This document shows positions 23,147-30,885 of a DNA stretch of 30,885 nt, piece after piece; positions within the stretch are counted from its first letter, which is position 1, and each line of letters opens with the position of its first letter. Source of the stretch: Collinsella sp. AF02-46-1. Its GTDB lineage: Bacteria; Actinomycetota; Coriobacteriia; Coriobacteriales; Coriobacteriaceae. Where the stretch lies: NCBI GenBank assembly GCA_934876235.1, contig CAKXKM010000010.1:7333-38217 (forward strand), given 5' to 3'. The notes under the pieces were generated by a model, which saw only the letters and a program-made list of their open reading frames with translations, was not told where the DNA came from and made no database searches. A program made the translations under genes and the position numbers.

Positions 23147-24499
23147 ATGTCTGACGACTTTTACACCATGGTCGATTCCGGAGACCCGGCACCCGACAAC
23201 GAGCACATCACCGGCGTGCGCGAAGAGCGTGAGGAAGGCGAGCAGACGACCACGCAGGCGCCAAAAGCCATGTACGCCGCGCGCATCGCCGTCTATGACG
23301 ACATGCTGTCGACACCGCGTGTGATCGTCATTGATCCGCAAGATGTCCGCACGTATTTGGAAGAGACGACCAACACCGTCTACCAGTGCATGAAAGAACA
23401 AGGTGGCCATATCTCGCTCATGGTTATCCGCGAGATTGTCGAAAACTTTATCCACGCACACTTTGCCGAGCCCATCATCTCGATTCTGGACGGCGGAGAC
23501 ACCATCCGCTTTGCTGATCAAGGACCCGGCATCGACGACAAGGAGCGCGCTTTCGACTTTGGCGTTACCAGCGCAAACAGCAAGATGAAGCGCTATATCC
23601 GTGGAACCGGAGCAGGGTTTCCCATGGTGCAGGAGTATTTGGAAAACGCCGGCGGGGCCGTGTCCATCGAGGACAATATGGGCAACGGCACCGTGGTTAC
23701 GGTAAGCCTGGACCCTAAACGCGTGCAGGAAATCGAACGCGCCGGCGGGCGCGGCGCTGCCGTGCGGCCCGAGACGGAGCAGCCCGCATATCCCCTGCCG
23801 GGAGCTTTTGCGCAGCAGCCCATGGCAACGCAACAGATGCAGCCCCGCGTGGGACAGATGCAGCAGCCCGGAATGCTTCCTACACAAGAGCCCCAGGCGG
23901 CGTCGATGTCGATGCCGCCAAACGTGCCACAGGCCATGCCGCTGGCGGATCAGGATACAGCAGCAATGCAGCAGGCGACGGGGGCACCGGGTAGCCAGCA
24001 AATGGGCTATCAGCCGTACCAACAGGGATATCCATATCAGCAGATGCAGCCACTGGGGTATGGCCAGCAGTTCCCGCAGCAGTACCAGCAGGGATATCAG
24101 CAGCCGTACCAGCAGATGCCGCAGCAGCAGTACAACCCCTGGGCCCAGCAGATGCCTCCGCAGCCTTACCAACAGTGGCCTCAAAGTTTTCAACAGCAAA
24201 TGCCGCCGATGCAGAGTTCTCAACAACCAGCAGCTCAAATGATGTATCCTAATGCAGCAAATCAGTATGCGCAGCCACAACCGGACGTGTTCGTAAGCGA
24301 TCGCGGCAACGCCGCGCTGGGCTATCTGGCGCAAAATCAAGCGTGCGGTGCTACCGATCTGGCGAGGGCGTTTGGAAACTCGGCCCCCACTTGGTCACGC
24401 ACGCTCAATGACTTGGCGCAGGCCGGCTTGGTCATCAAGCATGGCCAGAAATACCATCTGACCGAACTCGGCGCCGCTCGCGTGCGAGCTCAGAGCTAA
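23147..24499 (+). CDS. GHKL ATPase - Gln/Pro/Tyr-rich linker - winged-helix protein at the origin
   Basis: This 450-residue protein has three parts. Residues about 45-190 form a GHKL (HATPase) fold: N box EIVENFIHAHF (Glu96, Asn100), G1 box FADQGPGID (Asp124), G2 box GTGAGFPMVQEYLENAGG, and a closing NGTVVTVSL. It resembles SpoIIAB-like or MutL-like ATPases more than a histidine kinase; no H-box phosphoacceptor domain is visible. Residues about 210-380 are low-complexity, dominated by Gln, Pro, Met and Tyr (GYQPYQQGYPYQQ, QQYQQGYQQPYQQ). Residues about 385-450 form a MarR-like winged helix (AALGYLAQNQACGATDLARAF, then TLNDLAQAGLVIKHG). The stop is 15 bases before dnaA, so they are probably co-transcribed. 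A strong ribosome site is not visible before the ATG. I infer a role in origin or dnaA control; the biochemical function is unknown. Confidence 0.85.
   Translation: MSDDFYTMVDSGDPAPDNEHITGVREEREEGEQTTTQAPKAMYAARIAVYDDMLSTPRVIVIDPQDVRTYLEETTNTVYQCMKEQGGHISLMVIREIVENFIHAHFAEPIISILDGGDTIRFADQGPGIDDKERAFDFGVTSANSKMKRYIRGTGAGFPMVQEYLENAGGAVSIEDNMGNGTVVTVSLDPKRVQEIERAGGRGAAVRPETEQPAYPLPGAFAQQPMATQQMQPRVGQMQQPGMLPTQEPQAASMSMPPNVPQAMPLADQDTAAMQQATGAPGSQQMGYQPYQQGYPYQQMQPLGYGQQFPQQYQQGYQQPYQQMPQQQYNPWAQQMPPQPYQQWPQSFQQQMPPMQSSQQPAAQMMYPNAANQYAQPQPDVFVSDRGNAALGYLAQNQACGATDLARAFGNSAPTWSRTLNDLAQAGLVIKHGQKYHLTELGAARVRAQS
24187..24225 (+). promoter_or_regulatory. two DnaA-box-like motifs inside the coding sequence
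   Basis: TTTTCAACA (24187-24195) and TTCTCAACA (24217-24225) are 30 bases apart, inside the Gln-rich linker. They encode Ser-Phe-Gln-Gln and Ser-Ser-Gln-Gln. They match the motifs of the left oriC region. Confidence 0.45.
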
Positions 24500-24514
24500 A
24501 GAACGGGAGAGATA

Positions 24515-26239
24515 GTGGACGAGGAAGCAAGCATCATCCTGGGGGATGCCATCGCCTTTTGCCAGCGCGACGGCCAAGATGCACGCCTCATCAACATGCT
24601 GGGGCAATCGCGCGCCATAAGCCTAACCGAAGATACGCTCACGATCGAGGCCCCCTCGCGCTTTGCCATCGCGCAGCTCAAAAAGCATCAGCCAACCATT
24701 GAGGCCTATCTGGAAGAAATCGCCTTTGCACCGATTGCGCTCGACATCGTGGCACCGCAAGGCGCCGCGACGGAATCCGCTGCCGCGACGGCGCCCGCCA
24801 CGGCTCCCGCTGCTTCCCCGGCGGCGCCGGCCTCCGCAGGCGACGTGCCGACAATCGGGCACCAGCACAGCGATGTTTCCCGTGAAACCATGGCACCGTT
24901 GCCGACCGCGGCGGCGACGTCAACGAACGCACCCGTCACGCACATGCCCATCGCTCACGACGCAACGACGGGCGCGGATTCGGGCATTGCAATCAAGAAC
25001 ACGCTCTCGGCCGATGATTTTCGTCGCATGATGAACCAGATGAAGGGCGGAGCGCCAACTAAATCCACGCAAGCTGCGACCCCCTCTTCACCCATGCCAG
25101 CACCGACCGCGCCGGCCGAACAGAATACGGATGGAGCCCCGCTCGCCGCGAACTCAAAATTTACCTTTGAGAACTTTGTCTACGGCCCCGAGAACAGCCA
25201 TGCCTATCGCTCGGCACTCAAGTTTGCCGCCCTCGCGGACGAGCGGGGCACGTGCACATCACTGTTCATCTACGGCAAATCGGGCCTGGGCAAGACGCAC
25301 CTGCTGCTTGCCATCAAAAACGAGCTCGCCGAAAAGTCGCCCGAGATCAAGGTCAAGTATGCCAACTCCCAGGCATATCTGGACGACCTGATGACCGAGT
25401 TCGACCGCCAAAAGAAGAGCAACGCCCCCATCATGCAGGCGTACCACGGCGTGGACGTGCTCATCATCGACGACATCCAAAACATCATCGGCAAGCGCGC
25501 GAGCGTGGACTACTTTTTCCAGCTCATGGACGAGTTCATCCGCAACAACAAGAAGGTCGTCATCGCGGCAGACCGCGCCCCCAAGGACCTGAGCATGGAC
25601 GAGCGTCTAACCAGCCGCTTCAACGCCGGCATGCTCTGCCTGGTCGCAGAGCCCAGCTACGAAATGAAATACAAGATCTTGCAGCGCTATTACGAGAACA
25701 CCATCGTCGCCGCTCCCGAGGCAGGCGACGACTCGCTGCTGGCGGCCTATGGGGGCGACGGCGGGCACCTAACCGACGAGCACTTTAAACACATGGCCGA
25801 GGTCTCGGGCACCAACATCCGCGAACTCGAGAGCTTTTGCGAGCGCTGCGCCGGCGAGGCGGGCGACCGCGAGCGCGAGGGCGGGGAGCTCACCTTTGAC
25901 GATATCGACGCCATCGCCAGCCAGTACTTTGACACATCGGCCAAAAAGATCAACGTCCAGACGGTTCAGTCCGTCATCGAAGAGCAGTACGGCGTGACGC
26001 ACGAGGAGCTCATCGGCCCGCGTCGCAACGCCAATATCGCCAAAGCACGCCATATCGCTATCTACCTGGCCATCGAGATGTGCGAGATGACGACCACGGC
26101 GGTGGGCGCCGAATTTGGCAACCGCAACCACTCGACCGTCAGCACGAGTTACAAAAAGGTCCAGAAGATGATCCAGGAAGACCGCACCGTCACCGAAGAC
26201 CTCAAGTCGCTGCGCGATAAAATTACACTGCGCTCGTAG
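24515..26239 (+). CDS. dnaA: chromosomal replication initiator DnaA
   Basis: DnaA binds the origin and opens it. The 574-residue protein starts with GTG at 24515 after GGGAGA. Domain I is residues 1-75. A long Ala/Pro/Thr-rich linker (about 80-212) is followed by the AAA+ domain: Walker A GKSGLGKT (254-261), Walker B LIIDDIQ, sensor AADRAPKDL, RLTSRF, and sensor 2 GTNIRELES. Domain IV (about 480-574) ends with FGNRNHSTV. The classical motif there is GGRDHTTV or RDHST; here Asn538 replaces the Asp. In E. coli DnaA this Asp takes part in base contacts. A parS-like sequence lies within the linker coding region. It follows the ATPase/winged-helix gene and precedes the right oriC region. Confidence 0.97.
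   Translation: MDEEASIILGDAIAFCQRDGQDARLINMLGQSRAISLTEDTLTIEAPSRFAIAQLKKHQPTIEAYLEEIAFAPIALDIVAPQGAATESAAATAPATAPAASPAAPASAGDVPTIGHQHSDVSRETMAPLPTAAATSTNAPVTHMPIAHDATTGADSGIAIKNTLSADDFRRMMNQMKGGAPTKSTQAATPSSPMPAPTAPAEQNTDGAPLAANSKFTFENFVYGPENSHAYRSALKFAALADERGTCTSLFIYGKSGLGKTHLLLAIKNELAEKSPEIKVKYANSQAYLDDLMTEFDRQKKSNAPIMQAYHGVDVLIIDDIQNIIGKRASVDYFFQLMDEFIRNNKKVVIAADRAPKDLSMDERLTSRFNAGMLCLVAEPSYEMKYKILQRYYENTIVAAPEAGDDSLLAAYGGDGGHLTDEHFKHMAEVSGTNIRELESFCERCAGEAGDREREGGELTFDDIDAIASQYFDTSAKKINVQTVQSVIEEQYGVTHEELIGPRRNANIAKARHIAIYLAIEMCEMTTTAVGAEFGNRNHSTVSTSYKKVQKMIQEDRTVTEDLKSLRDKITLRS
24874..24889. promoter_or_regulatory. parS-like site inside dnaA (14 of 16)
   Basis: TGTTTCCCGTGAAACC differs from parS at two positions (7 and 16). 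It lies in the linker of dnaA and encodes part of DVSRET. The core GTTTC...GAAAC is intact. Confidence 0.5.
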
Positions 26240-26477
26240 GGAAATAGAGACACCTGTTGAAAACTTGTCGAAACCACGGGCATAAGGTGTCTAAAACCCA
26301 ACCCGCGGTGATGAAAAGTTTTGCGCAGGTTTTGAACGTGGAAAACCACCCCTGTTGCACACAGGTTGCTGTCGATTCTCTTTCTTGGTCTGACCTGCGT
26401 CTTTGGGAGTAATCAACAGTTTCGTCAGTGCTATTACTATTATTAAGATATTTATATCTATAGAAAGGTATTAAAAG
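26240..26477. other. oriC-like region, right part (dnaA to dnaN), with AT-rich element
   Basis: AGTTTTCAACAGGT is present on the minus strand at 26252-26265, next to GTTTCGACA. TTTTCCACG lies on the minus strand at 26337-26345 (one change from TTTTCCACA), and TAATCAACA at 26410-26418. Bases 26431-26470 are 33 of 40 A or T by hand count, a likely duplex-unwinding element, and they run up to the dnaN ribosome site. The dnaA-dnaN gap is a common oriC location. Together with the left part this would be a bipartite origin. Confidence 0.75.
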
Positions 26478-27581
26478 ATGAAGTTCACCGTCAGCCAGAG
26501 CTCGCTTACACAAGCCATCGGCGTCGTTATGAAGGGTGTCGCTTCGGCATCCACCCTTCCCATCCTGTCGGGCGTGCTCGTTAAGGCCCAAGACGGCATC
26601 TTGGAATTCCAGACCTCTAACTACACTATCTCGATCCGTCATCGCATCGCGGCGCATGTCGAAGAAGAGGGCGAGATGGTTATCCCCTGTAAGATGCTCT
26701 CCAATATCACCAAGACCCTCCCCGATGCCCCGGTCACCTTTGAGCTGTCCGAGCGCCAGGTGCTGATTGGTTGCGAGAAGAGCTCTTTTAGGCTGAACAC
26801 GCTCGATGCCAATGACTTCCCCGAGTTTCCGGCCTATGCCATCGAGAGTGCCGTGGAGCTGCCGACCGATGTCTTGTCCGAAATGGTCGGCCGCGTGTGG
26901 CGCGTCACCTCGACCGACAAGGCTCGCCCCATCCTGGGCGGCGTGCACATGAAGGTCGAGAACAACACCGTACGCCTGGTGGCGACCGATTCCTTCCGCT
27001 TGGCCGTGTGCGATACGCAGGTCGAGACCTCGACCCTCGAGGGCTCCTTTGAGCTCAACGTTCCGGCTGACGCCTTTAACGACGCGCTGAACATCATGGC
27101 CAGCCAGGCGACCATCATGATCGGGGCTACCGACACCCAGGTCGTCTTCGAGGCCGGCAACACCACCTACGTGTCGCGTCGCATCGAGGGCGTGTACCCC
27201 AACTACAAGCAGCTCATCCCCGATTCGTGCGTGACGAGCGTCAAGATCGATGTCGCCGCCTTTAACGCCGCCCTCAAGCGCGTGGCCGTTATCGCGAGCG
27301 CCAACCCCGCCGTCAAGTTCGAGATCGATGTCGAGAACGGGCAGATGGGCCTGTCCTCCATTTCCAATGACCAGGACCTTGCGCAGGAGACGATCGATGT
27401 CGAGGCTGAGGGCGAGTCGGGTACCATCGCCTTCAACTACCACTACATCTTCGGCTGCCTCAATGCCCTGTCCAAGGAGAAGGAGATCACGCTGGAGCTC
27501 AAGAGCTACTCGCAGGCGGGCATCTTCAAGTCCTACGACAAGATCAACTACCTGTACCTGGTCATGCCGGTCCGCATCTAG
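26478..27581 (+). CDS. dnaN: DNA polymerase III beta subunit (sliding clamp)
   Basis: DnaN forms the ring that tethers the polymerase to DNA. The 367-residue length is normal. Its start (MKFTVSQSSLTQAIGVVMKG), LPILSGVLV, and the C-terminal INYLYLVMPVRI with the MPVR peptide-binding end are typical. It follows the AT-rich element with an AGAAAGG site and is 9 bases upstream of recF. Confidence 0.97.
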   Translation: MKFTVSQSSLTQAIGVVMKGVASASTLPILSGVLVKAQDGILEFQTSNYTISIRHRIAAHVEEEGEMVIPCKMLSNITKTLPDAPVTFELSERQVLIGCEKSSFRLNTLDANDFPEFPAYAIESAVELPTDVLSEMVGRVWRVTSTDKARPILGGVHMKVENNTVRLVATDSFRLAVCDTQVETSTLEGSFELNVPADAFNDALNIMASQATIMIGATDTQVVFEAGNTTYVSRRIEGVYPNYKQLIPDSCVTSVKIDVAAFNAALKRVAVIASANPAVKFEIDVENGQMGLSSISNDQDLAQETIDVEAEGESGTIAFNYHYIFGCLNALSKEKEITLELKSYSQAGIFKSYDKINYLYLVMPVRI

Positions 27582-27590
27582 CGCTGCGCC

Positions 27591-28697
27591 ATGACCATGT
27601 TCGCCCGCGATCTTTCCGTCGCGCACTACCGCAGCTTCGATAGCTATCGCCTTGCCCTGGACGAGGGCGTGACGATACTTACGGGACCCAACGCGGCGGG
27701 AAAGACCAATCTCATAGAGGCGCTGCAGCTGCTGACGAGCGGCGCCTCGTTTAGGCATCCGACCGCAGCCGAGCTCGTCCATGACGGCGTGGGCTCGTGC
27801 AAGATCGAGCTGAGGCTCGAGGGCGACGGCCGCGTGCTTGATATGGGATTGAGCGCGGAGGACGGTAAGCGCTCGTTTAGTCGCAACGGCAAGAGATGCT
27901 CTGCCGCCGGTGTGCGCGGGATTCTGCCGAGCGTGCTGTTTTGCCCCGACCATCTGGACATGGTTAAGCGAGGCGCCAGTGTGCGCCGCGCCGCCCTCGA
28001 TGACTTTGGCATGCAGCTGAGCGCGCGTTATGCCGATCTTGCGAGCACCTATGGGCGCTGCGTGACCCAGCGTAACGCCCTGCTCAAGGAGACCTGGTGC
28101 TGTCGCGAGATGCTCGGCGCGTGGAACGATTCGATTGCTCGCGCGGGCTCGGCCCTGCTCGTGCACCGGTTGGCCCTACTCGACCGGCTGGCGGGCCATG
28201 TGCACACTGCCTACGGGCAAGTGGCGTCCGGCGAGGCTGCCAACGTGACCTATGCGTCCACGCTGGGGGATTTGCCCCAGGTCGAGGATCGCGAAGAGCT
28301 GAAGGGTTGGGCGTACGAGCGCATGCTGGCCGCCCTTGACGAGCATGCCGACGAGGAAATTCGCCGCGGCGTGACGTTGGTGGGACCGCATCGCGACGAG
28401 ATCGAGTTCACCGTGGCGGGTCGCTCCGCCCGTTCATTTGCCAGCCAAGGACAGCAGCGCACGCTGGTACTGTCCTGGAAGGTGGCCGAGGTGGCCGTGG
28501 CTCGCGATGTCCTGGGCACCGCCCCGCTGCTGCTTTTGGACGACGTGATGAGCGAGCTCGACGGCGAGCGTCGCGGCGCTTTCCTGCGGCTGATCGGCGA
28601 TGATATCCAGACGGTCATAACTACGACCAACCTGGGGTACTTTACCGATGACCTGCTTGATCGAGCCAAGGTGGTGAGCATGGGTGAGACGTGCTAA
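27591..28697 (+). CDS. recF: DNA replication and repair protein RecF
   Basis: RecF is an SMC-like ATPase that helps load RecA at gaps. The 368-residue protein has Walker A GPNAAGKTN, the ABC signature ASQGQQRTL and Walker B LLLLDDVMSELD. The ATG at 27591 has no strong ribosome site; ATG 27597 is an alternative. It follows dnaN by 9 bases, and its last 14 bases overlap the next gene, so the three are one operon. Confidence 0.95.
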   Translation: MTMFARDLSVAHYRSFDSYRLALDEGVTILTGPNAAGKTNLIEALQLLTSGASFRHPTAAELVHDGVGSCKIELRLEGDGRVLDMGLSAEDGKRSFSRNGKRCSAAGVRGILPSVLFCPDHLDMVKRGASVRRAALDDFGMQLSARYADLASTYGRCVTQRNALLKETWCCREMLGAWNDSIARAGSALLVHRLALLDRLAGHVHTAYGQVASGEAANVTYASTLGDLPQVEDREELKGWAYERMLAALDEHADEEIRRGVTLVGPHRDEIEFTVAGRSARSFASQGQQRTLVLSWKVAEVAVARDVLGTAPLLLLDDVMSELDGERRGAFLRLIGDDIQTVITTTNLGYFTDDLLDRAKVVSMGETC

Positions 28698-29247
28698 TTA
28701 CGAGCGCGAGAGCGAGACAGTCGCCTTCAGTGGATTTTTGAACGCAGAGCGCCAGCGCATCCTGGCGGCTGCAACGCCTAAGCGCCGTGCGCAGATGGAG
28801 GCCGCCGAGGAGTCGCGCGCGGTCTATCGCGCATGGAACGCGGTGTGCTCGGGCACGCGCGAGGGACGGCATGTGACGGGGCTGCGCTACCTGCCCGAGT
28901 CCAATGAGCTGCTGGTGTATCTCGACTCGCCCTCGTGGACGCAGGAAATGACGCTGTTGCGCGAGATCATCCGTGCGCGCATGGAGCGCGCCGGTGCGCA
29001 TGTGGACGGCCTGGTGTTCAAAACCACCGCGCCCGGTCACACGCCGCCCGCCGCCAAGGAGCGCCTGCGCCCGGCGACGACCGAGCGACCGCCGGCCCCG
29101 CACGCCGACCTAAGTGAGGCCGAGCGTACCGAGATCGAGCGCCAAGTGGCGCCCATCGAAGACCAAAAACTGCGCGAGGCCCTCGAGAATGCCATGAGAG
29201 CCAGTGCCGAGTGGGCCAAGGGCGTGCAAAGCAAAAAAGAGCCTTAA
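28684..29247 (+). CDS. dciA: DUF721/DciA-type replicative helicase loader
   Basis: This 187-residue protein starts with GTG at 28684. The segment from VYRAWNAVCS through TGLRYLPESNELLVYLDSPS to MTLLREIIRARM is the DUF721 pattern. DciA loads the DnaB helicase in bacteria that lack DnaC or DnaI, and recF-dciA-gyrB is a common order in Actinobacteria. The C-terminal half is a charged, proline-rich linker with a helical end. The symbol is by family and context. Confidence 0.88.
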   Translation: MRRANYERESETVAFSGFLNAERQRILAAATPKRRAQMEAAEESRAVYRAWNAVCSGTREGRHVTGLRYLPESNELLVYLDSPSWTQEMTLLREIIRARMERAGAHVDGLVFKTTAPGHTPPAAKERLRPATTERPPAPHADLSEAERTEIERQVAPIEDQKLREALENAMRASAEWAKGVQSKKEP

Positions 29248-29273
29248 ATCGCATCTGGTGGCCTTGTAGAGCC

Positions 29274-29303
29274 AAATACCCTCGTTCCCGAGGGTATTTT
29301 TTT
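29274..29303 (+). terminator. terminator between dciA and gyrB
   Basis: AAATACCCTCG - TTCC - CGAGGGTATTT, followed by further T residues to 29303. The 11-bp stem and T-run make a good intrinsic terminator, so gyrB probably has its own promoter in the 49 bases after it, though none is clear. Confidence 0.9.
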
Positions 29304-29352
29304 ACGATAAACTAGTAAGGCTGTACACATTTTCTTGACTGAAGGAGGACGT

Positions 29353-30885
29353 GTGGCAAACGAAAACGATTACGATGGCGGCGAGATTAAGATTCTCGAA
29401 GGTCTCGAGGCCGTTCGTAAGCGCCCGGGCATGTATATCGGCTCGACGAGCGCCAGCGGTCTGCATCACCTGGTGTGGGAGATCGTTGACAACTCCGTCG
29501 ACGAGGCCATGGCCGGTTTCTGCACCGAGATCCAGGTGACGGTCCACGCCGACAACTCCATCACGGTCGTCGACAACGGGCGCGGCATCCCCGTCGACGA
29601 GCACCCTGTTAAAAAGATCCCGACGCTCGAGGTCGTTATGACGATCTTGCATGCCGGCGGTAAGTTCGATAACTCGGCCTATAAGGTCTCGGGCGGCCTG
29701 CACGGCGTGGGCATCTCCGTCGTCAACGCACTGTCCAAGCGCGTGGTCGTTCAGGTCCGTCGCGATGGCAACACCTACGAGATGGAGTTCTCGCGCGGCA
29801 AGACCGTCAAGAAGATGGAGGTCGTGGGCACCTCGGATTCGACGGGCACCACCGTCACCTTCTGGCCCGACGACGAGATCTTCGAGACCTGCATCTACGA
29901 TTTCGATACGCTGCACAACCGTCTGCAGGAGACGGCGTTCCTCAATAAGAACCTCAAGATCGTGCTGACCGACGAGCGCGAGGCGACTCCCCACGTGGAG
30001 GAGTTTTGCTACGAGGGCGGCATCATCGACTTCGTCAAGTTCCTCAACGAGGGCAAGGACGTCCCCGAGGCCTTTAAGGAGCCCATCTACATCGAGGGCA
30101 AATCGGACCCGGACGCGCCTGTGGCCAAGATGGGCGAGGTCGAGGTTTCCCTGCAGTGGAATAGCGGCTACGGCGAGAACGTCATGTCGTTTGCCAACGA
30201 CATCTACACTCCCGAGGGCGGCATGCACCTTGAGGGCTTCCGCACCGCGCTCACCCGCGTGATCAACGACTACGCGCGCAAACAGAACCTGCTCAAGGAA
30301 AAAGACGCCAACCTGACCGGCGACGATGTGCGCGAGGGCCTATCGGCCGTCATCTCGGTCAAACTGCCCGATCCGCAGTTTGAGGGCCAGACCAAGGCCA
30401 AGCTCGGCAGCTCCTACATGCGCGCGCTCACGCTCAAGATTGTGACCGATGGGCTGACCGATTATCTGGAGGAGCACCCCAAGCCCGCCCGCGAGATCGT
30501 CAAGAAGGCCCAGCAGGCTTGCAAGGCCCGCAACGCCGCTCGCAAGGCGCGCGAGGCGACCCGCCGCAAAAGTCTGCTCGAGACGGCTTCGCTGCCCGGC
30601 AAGCTCGCCGACTGCTCGGTGCGCGATGCCGAGCTGACCGAGCTCTTTATCGTAGAGGGCGACTCGGCAGGCGGTTCGGCCAAGGACGGCCGTCGCCGAG
30701 ACATCCAGGCGATTCTGCCCCTGCGCGGCAAGATTCTGAATGTCGAGCGCGTGGGCGACCACCGCGCGTTCTCGAGCGACACCATCCAGTCGCTGATCAC
30801 CGCGATCGGCTGCGGCGTCACGACGAGCGCCGGCGACGGCGGCGACTTCGATATTACCAAGGCGCGCTACCACAAGATCATCATC
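29353..30885 (+). CDS. gyrB: DNA gyrase subunit B, C-terminus cut off by the window edge
   Basis: GyrB is the ATPase subunit of the supercoiling enzyme. The start is GTG at 29353 after AAGGAGGA; another GTG at 29351 is out of frame. The 511 visible codons are open to the edge. The GHKL ATPase part has EIVDNSVDEAMAG, VVDNGRGIPVDEHP and SGGLHGVGISVVNALS. The transducer has QTKAKLGSS, and the TOPRIM domain begins with FIVEGDSAGGSAKDGRRR and LPLRGKILNVE. It is transcribed away from the origin. Confidence 0.97.
   Translation, partial: MANENDYDGGEIKILEGLEAVRKRPGMYIGSTSASGLHHLVWEIVDNSVDEAMAGFCTEIQVTVHADNSITVVDNGRGIPVDEHPVKKIPTLEVVMTILHAGGKFDNSAYKVSGGLHGVGISVVNALSKRVVVQVRRDGNTYEMEFSRGKTVKKMEVVGTSDSTGTTVTFWPDDEIFETCIYDFDTLHNRLQETAFLNKNLKIVLTDEREATPHVEEFCYEGGIIDFVKFLNEGKDVPEAFKEPIYIEGKSDPDAPVAKMGEVEVSLQWNSGYGENVMSFANDIYTPEGGMHLEGFRTALTRVINDYARKQNLLKEKDANLTGDDVREGLSAVISVKLPDPQFEGQTKAKLGSSYMRALTLKIVTDGLTDYLEEHPKPAREIVKKAQQACKARNAARKAREATRRKSLLETASLPGKLADCSVRDAELTELFIVEGDSAGGSAKDGRRRDIQAILPLRGKILNVERVGDHRAFSSDTIQSLITAIGCGVTTSAGDGGDFDITKARYHKIII

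Noticed and set aside
23057..24340. 427-residue open frame on the minus strand
   Set aside because: Antisense to the ATPase/winged-helix gene; the Leu/Arg/His-rich protein is the mirror of its Gln-rich repeats.
23147..24499. sensor histidine kinase
   Set aside because: The GHKL ATPase motifs are present but no dimerisation/phosphoacceptor domain, no sensor or membrane segment is seen, and a winged helix follows.
26223..28166. 647-residue open frame on the minus strand
   Set aside because: Antisense to dnaN and recF, which are certain; His/Ala/Arg-rich with no recognisable domain.
29302..30228. 308-residue open frame on the minus strand
   Set aside because: Antisense to gyrB.

Overview
The window is the replication-origin region of a high-GC actinobacterial chromosome, most likely class Coriobacteriia and probably Collinsella or a close relative. 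This rests on the order rpmH, (extra gene), dnaA, dnaN, recF, dciA, gyrB, on the rpmH-rnpA-yidD-yidC-khpB-rsmG-parA-parB cluster running the other way, and on the protein character. The genus is an inference, not a search result.

Left part, about 1 to 17600: a Tat-exported lipoprotein (cut by the window edge) coupled to a TSCPD protein; purB; a block of short repeats and hairpins carrying copies of a tRNA 3' end; tRNA-Gly(CCC); a large sortase-anchored thioester/Cna-B adhesin; a small membrane protein and a very long M28-peptidase-like membrane protein; a pair of overlapping WYL regulators; a DinG-type helicase with an N-terminal exonuclease domain, overlapping ddl; and rlmN.

Middle part, about 17600 to 22800, all leftward: a small YtxH-like protein, parB, parA, three perfect parS sites, rsmG, khpB (jag), yidC, yidD, rnpA, rpmH. 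These cover chromosome segregation, ribosome and RNase P maturation, and membrane protein insertion. The parAB-rsmG stretch is visibly more AT-rich than its surroundings.

Right part, 22802 to the end, all rightward: an oriC-like intergenic region, then an unusual gene between rpmH and dnaA (a GHKL ATPase domain, a long Gln/Pro/Tyr-rich linker and a winged helix), dnaA, a second oriC-like region with an AT-rich segment, dnaN, recF, dciA, a terminator and the first 511 codons of gyrB. Transcription diverges from the origin on both sides.

The most interesting signals are at the origin. The repeated motif there is TTTTCAACA, not the classical TTATCCACA. DnaA has Asn where the classical DNA-binding motif RDHST has Asp, which suggests matched changes in protein and binding site. 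Copies of the same motif also lie inside the coding sequence of the ATPase/winged-helix gene, so that gene may both encode an origin-associated factor and carry origin sites.
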